Positions 8,343 to 13,020 of a stretch of 19,126 bases of DNA are shown here, in pieces. This stretch comes from Candidatus Iainarchaeum sp. GTDB taxonomy: Archaea; Iainarchaeota; Iainarchaeia; Iainarchaeales; JAAZKV01. Within the stretch, counting starts at the first letter, position 1. The number at the start of each line of letters is the position of its first letter. The stretch is from contig JABHJM010000041.1 of the NCBI GenBank assembly GCA_018691995.1, forward strand, positions 1 through 19,126. Reading direction: 5' to 3'. The notes under the pieces were generated by a model. It had not been told where the DNA came from. It saw only the letters and a program-made list of their open reading frames with translations, and searched no databases. The position numbers were made by a program, and so were the translations under genes.

Positions 8343-8474
8343 TGTTGGGAGTTGCTTAATAGAGCATAAGCTTTATTGAGCACGCAAGACAAAATGTTTT
8401 GCAATGAGGAGATGAGCCACACTGCCTAGCAGTTCCCTGGCTCACTCTAATTCTTATTTTAAAAAGTTTTTTTT
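8343..8474 (+). ncRNA. Putative unassigned structured RNA with its own promoter and terminator
   Basis: Between the 5' ends/3' ends of two minus-strand genes lies a compact, comparatively GC-rich block. Stems seen: GCTTA 8354-8358 with TAAGC 8367-8371; GCAAGAC 8384-8390 with GTTTTGC 8396-8402 (one G-U pair); TGAGCCA 8413-8419 with TGGCTCA 8438-8444 (7 bp), enclosing ACTGC 8421-8425 with GCAGT 8429-8433. An alternative long-range pairing, GGGAGTT 8347-8353 with AGTTCCC 8431-8437 (two G-U pairs), would close the whole element or form a pseudoknot. A TATA-like box lies 23-30 nt upstream and eight Ts follow at 8467-8474. It is not a 5S rRNA or canonical tRNA, and no clean C/D or H/ACA boxes are present. 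Strand choice rests on the promoter and T-tract. A minus-strand leader element upstream of the HerA-like gene is the alternative. Confidence 0.45.
8467..8474 (+). terminator. Oligo-T terminator of the putative RNA
   Basis: Eight consecutive Ts on the plus strand, 22 nt beyond the last hairpin and just reaching the convergent mazG stop codon. Archaeal RNA polymerase terminates on such T tracts. Confidence 0.4.
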
Positions 8475-8805
8475 ATCTATTGTCGCCGTTACCTTTGATT
8501 AGTCCTCTTTCTTTTCTACTATAAAGTTTGTCAATATTTGCTTGAGCGATTTCTGCAAGATTAAGATCAAATTTATCACAAAGTGCTGATAAATACCATA
8601 ACACATCTCCCATCTCTTTTGCAATTTCTTTTCGATAGTCGTCAGTCATTTTTCCATCAAAGTCACGGTGTAACTTTTTTATTTTTCCTGCAACTTCTCC
8701 TGCTTCATTTACAAGTCCAAGAGCATAATAATCAAAATTATTTTCTTTTGCTATTGTTCCAAGATCTGTTTTACTTGCTTTTTCTTGATATTCATCTAAA
8801 TCCAT
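8473..8805 (-). CDS. MazG-like nucleoside triphosphate pyrophosphohydrolase
   Basis: 110 residues, a single all-alpha NTP-pyrophosphatase (MazG/MazG-like) domain. These enzymes hydrolyse (d)NTPs to monophosphates and clean the nucleotide pool; the exact substrate cannot be read here. The metal-binding acidic residues are present: E34-x2-E37 in VNEAGEVAGKIKK and E64-x2-D67 in AKEMGDVLWYLSAL. The C-terminal NIDKLYSRKERGLIKGNGDNR tail, with KL..R..RG..KG..D.R, is a family hallmark for the second substrate-facing segment. GGGTGAG ends 4 nt before the ATG at 8805, a strong start signal. It stands alone, convergent with the putative RNA and divergent from the small membrane protein. Confidence 0.92.
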   Translation of the reverse strand: MDLDEYQEKASKTDLGTIAKENNFDYYALGLVNEAGEVAGKIKKLHRDFDGKMTDDYRKEIAKEMGDVLWYLSALCDKFDLNLAEIAQANIDKLYSRKERGLIKGNGDNR

Positions 8806-8867
8806 TTATCTCACCCGATTAATTGAAGAACTATAAGTTAAAAAAAGAAACGTAACAAAAATGTTTA

Positions 8868-9116
8868 ATGGTATTATTTGATTTACTTAAAATGACCAAA
8901 GAAAAAATTCTTATCTTGGTTTTACTATTAGTATTTTTATCTCCAAGTTATCTTAATATTGGTTGTATTACTGGAATTTGTTCAAGCGAAATTGAAGTTT
9001 GTGCATGTGGATTTTTACCTTTAGAATTCTTTGTTACTTTTGTATGGGTATATGTTATTGCTGCTTTTATTGTAGAATTTGCATTAATGTTAAGAAAAAT
9101 AATTAATAAAAAATAG
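8868..9116 (+). CDS. Small two-TM membrane protein, function unknown
   Basis: 82 residues from 8868, or 74 if translation starts at the second ATG (8892). It has two hydrophobic helices, ILILVLLLVFLSP near residues 14-26 and FVTFVWVYVIAAFIVEFAL near residues 55-75, with a loop of four cysteines (GCITGIC ... VCACG) between them and a basic C-terminus (RKIINKK). The cysteine loop would face the outside if the Lys-rich ends are cytoplasmic, so disulfides are possible. A TATA-like ctataagt at 8831-8838 favours the first ATG with a short leader; a weaker TTTAATG near 8863 would give a leaderless start at 8892. A run of seven Ts (9120-9126) follows the stop. I recognise no family. Confidence 0.6.
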   Translation: MVLFDLLKMTKEKILILVLLLVFLSPSYLNIGCITGICSSEIEVCACGFLPLEFFVTFVWVYVIAAFIVEFALMLRKIINKK

Positions 9117-9119
9117 ATC

Positions 9120-9126
9120 TTTTTTT
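9120..9126 (+). terminator. Oligo-T terminator after the small membrane protein
   Basis: Seven Ts begin 3 nt after the stop codon at 9116, before the convergent tRNA gene. This is consistent with archaeal T-tract termination. Confidence 0.4.
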
Positions 9127-9131
9127 GGTTA

Positions 9132-9213
9132 CGCAGAGCGAGGGATTCGAACCCCCGTTCCAGAAGGAACCCGGTCTCAAGCCGGGCGCGTTTGACCACT
9201 CCGCCAGCTCTGC
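9132..9213 (-). tRNA. tRNA-Ser(UGA)
   Basis: The acceptor stem is GCAGAGC/GCTCTGC and the anticodon stem is CCCGG/CCGGG around loop CTTGAGA, giving anticodon UGA (codon UCA, Ser). A long variable arm (GTTCCTTCTGGAAC) marks a class II tRNA. The T arm contains GGTTCGAATCC. The discriminator base is G (9132), typical for Ser, whereas Leu normally has A. CCA is not encoded and there is no intron. A TATA box (TTTAAAAA, 9236-9244) sits about 26 bp upstream. Confidence 0.96.
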
Positions 9214-9326
9214 ATAATAATTAAAACTGTGAGTGTTTTTAAAGATTTGTATGGGGTTTTTTAGAATTTGAATATATGGAGATGACTAATTAAAAGTAGG
9301 ATTTTTTAGTTTACTTGATAAAGGTG
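9214..9326. other. Gap with tRNA promoter only
   Basis: Apart from the TATA box for tRNA-Ser I see no gene, repeat or convincing hairpin here. The stretch is part of the 9214-9528 gap whose middle contains the zinc-finger miniprotein. Confidence 0.5.
9236..9244 (-). promoter_or_regulatory. TATA box for tRNA-Ser
   Basis: On the minus strand the sequence reads ctttaaaaa, centred about 26 bp upstream of the tRNA 5' end at 9213. This is the expected spacing for an archaeal tRNA promoter. Confidence 0.6.
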
Positions 9327-9434
9327 TTAGCCCTCATTATGATAAATTTTTTTATGTCGTTCATATTTTTCCTCGCTGTGAAACTGCATGCGGCACGCTT
9401 CGCAAAAATATTTTCTTTCGTCTTTTTCAAACAT
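9327..9434 (-). CDS. Putative single C2H2 zinc-finger miniprotein, 35 residues
   Basis: A short ORF found by reading the otherwise unexplained gap between the tRNA and the surface-protein gene. Its central part is YFCEACRMQFHSEEKYERH, followed by KKIYHNEG and the stop. The zinc ligands fit C11-x2-C14-x12-H27-x4-H32, with the usual hydrophobic Phe18 and Tyr24 of a classical C2H2 finger. The ORF is more GC-rich than its flanks. A TATA-like tttaaaaa lies at 9463-9470, giving a leader of only a few nucleotides before the ATG at 9434. Single C2H2 fingers of this size may bind nucleic acid or a protein partner; I cannot say which. The match to the spacing rule is strong for so short an ORF, but expression is unproven. 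Confidence 0.65.
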   Translation of the reverse strand: MFEKDERKYFCEACRMQFHSEEKYERHKKIYHNEG

Positions 9435-9462
9435 ACTCTCTCGTTTACATTATGTGCCGAAC

Positions 9463-9470
9463 TTTTTAAA
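9463..9470 (-). promoter_or_regulatory. TATA-like box for the zinc-finger miniprotein
   Basis: tttaaaaa on the minus strand, ending 29 bp upstream of the ATG at 9434, within attttatttaaaaag. It predicts a transcript starting roughly 6 nt before the start codon. Confidence 0.4.
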
Positions 9471-9528
9471 TAAAATTCGTGCAAAAGAGTACTTTATTAC
9501 GGCAATTGCCAAAATTTGGCTTATTTTT

Positions 9529-12150
9529 TTATAAAGGAGTATCTGCATCCCAACTTACTTTTTCTTTTTTAGTTGATGTTTTTGTTGTTCCAAAAGAACC
9601 TTTTTTTCCACCCTTCTCTTTATTTTTCATTACTTTTAATCCAAAAAAGATTGTGAGTGCAGCAATGATAATTATAATTGGAACAATTATTAAAAATGGG
9701 TTGAATAATTGTGCAACTTCTAATTTGCTATCTACTTCTTTGAGAAGGGAAGCATAAATTCCAAGTGCTTGTTCGGTTTTTGCTTTTGCTTGTTCTAAAT
9801 TTGTTTCAAGTAACCCTTCAGCTTCTTCTAGTAATGCATCTGCTTCTTCTTTTTTAATAAGATTTTCTTCATTCAAACAATTTTGACAATTAACAAGTTT
9901 TTCTTCAAGTTCATTTTGTTTTGTTATTCCGCTTTGTATTATTTCAACAACTACTTCTAGTGTTAAGACTTCTACAACTACCTCATTGGTTATTGAATTA
10001 CTAATTATAACATTTTTCTCAAAGCTAATTGAGTTTCCTGCCTTATCTGTAATAGTTGCTTTTATTGTAACTTCATTATTATAATCAAAGGTGTTAAAGT
10101 CAAGTACCCAGTTGCTATCATTTGCATTTGTTGCAAGCCCAATGAGATTACCATCAACATAAATTTTTACATCATTAACATCTTGATTGTCAGTTGCAGT
10201 AACTTGAAGTTTGTATGTTCCTGATAATTTTTGATTAGTTGTTATATTTGAAAAACGTCCTGTGGGGTTTGTTGTATCAAAGTAAAGAATTTTGTTTCCA
10301 GTAATCCATCCAGTTGTTGAAAATGCTAAAACATAAATGTTGATATCATTGTAACTTGCACTCGTAACAATAGCTGTTGAATAAGTTGTAACATCATCTT
10401 TCATATTTTCTACTAGTTCAACATTATTATCTCCCTTTGTTATGTATAAGTTCATGTCGTCTATTTCGTTTGAAAATGTAAGTTCAATTGTTAAGTCTTG
10501 AGCTGTTGAATAATAATCAACATATTCTCCGCTAGAATTTTTTGCTTTAATTGTAACTGTTGTTTCTTCTCCGCCCGAAGGAATATCAATACTAACCGGG
10601 GTCATGCTTGTGCTTGAACTATAATTTGATGCAACATCTTTTGCTTGTATTTTGTAATAATAAGTTTTTCCTTTACTTGGAGTAGTGTCAGTATAAGTTA
10701 ACGCGGAACTTGCAACATATCCAATTTGATTTGTGCTAGAAGCATTAAAAGTTGAACTTTCTGTTCGATAAATATAATATCGATACAAACTACTTCCTCC
10801 AGTATCAGTTGAAGCAGTCCATGTTAATTTAGTGTCATACCCAATAAGGGCTGAAGCAAAGCTTCCTGGAGCCGAGGGGGCGGTGTCATCCAGCTTCAAA
10901 GTAAAACTTGATGTGTTCCCACAACCATTTGGTTTACAAGCACGAACTTTAAAATATTTTGTTCCATTAGCAATATCACTAAATTCAGGAGTTGAATCAG
11001 TATTGCAATCACTTCCATAAGTACAAGTGGCAGGTAATGTTGAAGTACTAGTTGTAATAATCCAAGAATACTCTGCACCAGAAATACCTGTTATTGAAAA
11101 AGTTGGAGAATCATCCCAACACCAAGCATTACTATCACACGAAGCATCAGTTCTTGTAATTGTTGGTGTTATTCCATAATTATAATCAGTAACAAAAGCA
11201 TTTTGATCACTTGGCGTACTTTCTCTTCCACTCCAATCAAATGCAGTTATTTTGTAATAATAAGTTGTATTTTCATCAAGTCCAGAATTAGTGTAACTGT
11301 TAGTATCGCTATAAGCTACAAATGTTTGTGAATTAGTATCAAAACCAGTGAACTCAGAACGATAAATTCCATATGAATTGAAATCATTTTGAGTATTTCC
11401 AAGCCAATTCAAATAAACAGTTGTATTAATATCGTACCCGCTTGGTTTTCCTGGTGCTGTTGGATCACCTGTATCAGTAAATGTGAAAGTGTTAGTATCA
11501 GTTAAAATATTTCCTGCCATATCCGTAATAATTGAAGTATAAGTGTAGCTTCCTGTTCGATCCACTAAAAAATCAGTAAAAGCACAAGTTGCACTAGTTC
11601 CAGTTATTGTACATGCGCCAGAATTATTATCATAAACGTCTGTACTTGCACGATCCAAACTTATTGAAATGGTTGAAAGATTAAAATCATCAGTTATGGG
11701 AATACTTATTGCTTGTCCATTTGCTCCATTCCCACTTGATACAGTAGCTCCTGGAGAAAAACTTGTTACTGCAGGAGGGGCAAAATCAAGAATTATTGCA
11801 TCACTTGCTGCAGTTGAAAGATTATTATCAGTATCGCCAATTTTTGCATATAGTGTTCTTGAACCATTTGCAGCAGTACAACCGTTATTTCCAGAGTTCA
11901 TATCAAAATGACTACTGGCACTATATGTTGTGAGTGTACTCCATGTTGAATTATCACATGAAAATTGCATTGCATTAATGTCACCACTCGTTGTTGTAAT
12001 TGCAACAGTAACATTAGCATCATTTGAATAATTAGAAGTAGTTCCACCATATGTCTTTAATTGAATTGTTAATGTAGGGGTATCAGCAAAAGCAAAACTT
12101 GTTGTAAAAAGAACAAATAGTACAAATGCGATTAGAACTAACTTTTTCAT
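9529..12150 (-). CDS. Surface-anchored FN3/Ig-like repeat protein
   Basis: 873 residues with a signal peptide (MKKLVLIAFVLFVLFTTSFAFA) at 1-22. The ectodomain is Ser/Thr/Asn-rich. Two fibronectin type III domains are seen at ~229-321 (APGKPSGYD...VYLNWLG...YYYKITAFDWSG) and ~421-523 (APGSF...TKLTWTAS...YYYKIQAKDVAS). An Ig-like domain lies at ~626-720 (KIYVDGNLIG...ATITDKAGNS). A Glu-rich coiled coil (~745-812) leads to a C-terminal TM helix at ~817-838 and a basic cytoplasmic tail. Twelve Cys residues, all predicted outside the cell, mostly occur as close pairs, suggesting disulfides. The protein may serve as adhesin, S-layer-associated factor or host-contact protein; the domain types do not distinguish these. 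A TATA box at 12172-12180 implies a leaderless mRNA. Confidence 0.88.
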   Translation of the reverse strand: MKKLVLIAFVLFVLFTTSFAFADTPTLTIQLKTYGGTTSNYSNDANVTVAITTTSGDINAMQFSCDNSTWSTLTTYSASSHFDMNSGNNGCTAANGSRTLYAKIGDTDNNLSTAASDAIILDFAPPAVTSFSPGATVSSGNGANGQAISIPITDDFNLSTISISLDRASTDVYDNNSGACTITGTSATCAFTDFLVDRTGSYTYTSIITDMAGNILTDTNTFTFTDTGDPTAPGKPSGYDINTTVYLNWLGNTQNDFNSYGIYRSEFTGFDTNSQTFVAYSDTNSYTNSGLDENTTYYYKITAFDWSGRESTPSDQNAFVTDYNYGITPTITRTDASCDSNAWCWDDSPTFSITGISGAEYSWIITTSTSTLPATCTYGSDCNTDSTPEFSDIANGTKYFKVRACKPNGCGNTSSFTLKLDDTAPSAPGSFASALIGYDTKLTWTASTDTGGSSLYRYYIYRTESSTFNASSTNQIGYVASSALTYTDTTPSKGKTYYYKIQAKDVASNYSSSTSMTPVSIDIPSGGEETTVTIKAKNSSGEYVDYYSTAQDLTIELTFSNEIDDMNLYITKGDNNVELVENMKDDVTTYSTAIVTSASYNDINIYVLAFSTTGWITGNKILYFDTTNPTGRFSNITTNQKLSGTYKLQVTATDNQDVNDVKIYVDGNLIGLATNANDSNWVLDFNTFDYNNEVTIKATITDKAGNSISFEKNVIISNSITNEVVVEVLTLEVVVEIIQSGITKQNELEEKLVNCQNCLNEENLIKKEEADALLEEAEGLLETNLEQAKAKTEQALGIYASLLKEVDSKLEVAQLFNPFLIIVPIIIIIAALTIFFGLKVMKNKEKGGKKGSFGTTKTSTKKEKVSWDADTPL

Positions 12151-12171
12151 AGTTTTAATAGAGTTTTTCTA

Positions 12172-12180
12172 GTATAAAAA
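12172..12180 (-). promoter_or_regulatory. TATA box for leaderless surface-protein mRNA
   Basis: tttttatac on the minus strand, centred about 26 nt upstream of the ATG at 12150. There is no Shine-Dalgarno site. It shares an 89-bp divergent intergenic region with the desulfoferrodoxin promoter. Confidence 0.6.
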
Positions 12181-12209
12181 CTTTTCAATTTAGTGGTTTT
12201 AGATCCATT

Positions 12210-12217
12210 TTTATAAA
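12210..12217 (+). promoter_or_regulatory. TATA box for desulfoferrodoxin
   Basis: tttataaa centred about 26 nt upstream of position 12240. Transcription would start at or just before the GTG at 12240. AGGTGAT at 12238-12244 could instead act as a Shine-Dalgarno site for the GTG at 12249. Confidence 0.6.
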
Positions 12218-12239
12218 CATTGGGGGAAATTTAGTTAAG

Positions 12240-12665
12240 GTGATAAAAGTGGAAATTGATAATGTTTACAAATGTGAAGTATGTGGGAATATAGTTGAAC
12301 TTGTCCATGTTGGCGGAGGAGAACTAGTTTGTTGTGGCCAACCAATGAAACTTCAAGAAGAAAAAAGTGGAGAAGAAGGAACAGAAAAACACAAACCAGT
12401 AATTACAAAAGATGAAAAAGGATGCGTTATTGTAAAAGTAGGTTCAGTTGATCATCCAATGGAAGAAGATCATTATATTGAATGGATTGAAGCAAGTACA
12501 GGAGAAAAAACAATTAGAAAATATCTCTCTCCTAAAGATAAACCAGAACTGAGTTTATGTGATTGTGTAGATGGTTGCAAATGTGGAGATGATTGTTCAT
12601 GCGGATCAAATATTGTGAGTGCACGAGCATATTGTAATAAACATGGACTTTGGAAGAGCGATTGA
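12240..12665 (+). CDS. dfx: Desulfoferrodoxin (superoxide reductase) with a Cys-rich insertion
   Basis: 141 residues from GTG 12240, or 138 from GTG 12249. Reduces superoxide to peroxide without making oxygen, a defence typical of anaerobes. The N-terminal desulforedoxin domain has YKCEVCGN and LVCCGQPM, the four Cys of iron centre I. The C-terminal neelaredoxin domain keeps the centre II ligands: H in EKHKP, HPM, HYIEW, and Cys plus His in YCNKHGLW. Odd point: between the beta strands before the final ligands there is an added CDCVDGCKCGDDCSCG (about residues 111-126) with seven cysteines spaced like a metallothionein. This is absent from the desulfoferrodoxins I know. The electron donor (rubredoxin or similar) is not in the window. 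Confidence 0.94.
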   Translation: MIKVEIDNVYKCEVCGNIVELVHVGGGELVCCGQPMKLQEEKSGEEGTEKHKPVITKDEKGCVIVKVGSVDHPMEEDHYIEWIEASTGEKTIRKYLSPKDKPELSLCDCVDGCKCGDDCSCGSNIVSARAYCNKHGLWKSD

Positions 12666-12680
12666 ACCTTTTAGAAAAAC

Positions 12681-12704
12681 CAAATCAAGCTAAACTTGAT
12701 TGGT
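12681..12704 (+). repeat. Hairpin 1 downstream of desulfoferrodoxin
   Basis: AATCAAG 12684-12690 pairs with CTTGATT 12696-12702 around loop CTAAA. It is extended by CC/GG after a single bulged A, giving nine pairs in total. Confidence 0.55.
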
Positions 12705-12731
12705 CCATTGAAACTAAAGTTTCAATTGGAG
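12705..12731 (+). repeat. Hairpin 2 downstream of desulfoferrodoxin
   Basis: TTGAAAC 12709-12715 pairs with GTTTCAA 12720-12726 around loop TAAA. It is extended by TCCA/TGGA with a bulged T at 12727. It directly abuts hairpin 1 and shares its bulge-plus-CTAAA architecture. Confidence 0.55.
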
Positions 12732-12746
12732 GTTCGCGAAAATTGT

Positions 12747-12775
12747 GTCACTTTTGTGACATGTTTTTTATTTTT
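12747..12775 (+). terminator. Hairpin 3 plus T-rich tract, likely terminator
   Basis: TGTCAC 12747-12752 pairs with GTGACA 12757-12762 around TTTT, and is followed by six Ts, an A and five Ts. The arrangement resembles an intrinsic terminator for the desulfoferrodoxin transcript. Confidence 0.5.
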
Positions 12776-12795
12776 AAAAAAAGGAGTTGAAAAGA

Positions 12796-12930
12796 ATGGA
12801 TAAAGAAAGAATAAAAGAAGTATTACAAAGACTTGATATGTTAGCTGATAATTTGGAAAAAGAAGCACTTTATTATAGAAAAAGCATTAAAGAAATAAAA
12901 GAAGAACTAAGGGCTGAAGGGTTAATTTGA
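12796..12930 (+). CDS. Small charged helical protein, 44 residues, unknown
   Basis: The ORF reads MDKERIKEVLQRLDMLADN, then LEKEALYYRKSIKEIKEEL and RAEGLI. It is almost entirely amphipathic helix with heptad-like Leu/Ile spacing, so a small coiled-coil protein is likely. AAGGAG at 12781-12786 gives a good Shine-Dalgarno site 9-10 nt before the ATG. It lies between the hairpin cluster after desulfoferrodoxin and the promoter of the IPMS-like gene, and appears independent of both. I recognise no family. The ribosome-binding site and regular composition argue that it is translated. Confidence 0.55.
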   Translation: MDKERIKEVLQRLDMLADNLEKEALYYRKSIKEIKEELRAEGLI

Positions 12931-12944
12931 TTTTGACCCTAAGG

Positions 12945-12969
12945 TTTTTATAATCGATTATGTATAAAT
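12945..12969 (+). promoter_or_regulatory. Two overlapping TATA candidates before the IPMS-like gene
   Basis: tttttataat (12945-12954) predicts a start near 12976, and tgtataaat (12961-12969) predicts one near 12991. The second would begin the message just upstream of GTGAG at 12994-12998, which looks like a Shine-Dalgarno site. Confidence 0.5.
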
Positions 12970-12986
12970 TAGAGTAGTGTTGTAAA

Positions 12987-13016
12987 ATGAAAAGTGAGTT
13001 AGCCATTCGTCAATAA
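12987..13016 (+). other. Nine-codon ORF (MKSELAIRQ) running into the IPMS-like gene in another frame
   Basis: This ATG is the only canonical start between the promoter and the conserved N-terminus of the following enzyme. It is in the wrong frame and stops at TAA 13014-13016. Moving +1 anywhere between 13003 and 13013 would join it to the enzyme frame. It could be a leader ORF, the true N-terminus split by a frameshift or sequence error, or chance. Confidence 0.35.
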
Positions 13017-13020
13017 AAAA

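Noticed and set aside
8343..8474. 5S rRNA, tRNA or C/D-box guide RNA
   Set aside because: There is no conserved 5S core, no T-loop GTTCGAATC, and ATGAGGA is only a near match to box C with no CTGA box D in position.
9132..9213. tRNA-Leu instead of tRNA-Ser
   Set aside because: Both have long variable arms, but the loop CTTGAGA places UGA at positions 34-36 and the discriminator is G, both pointing to Ser.
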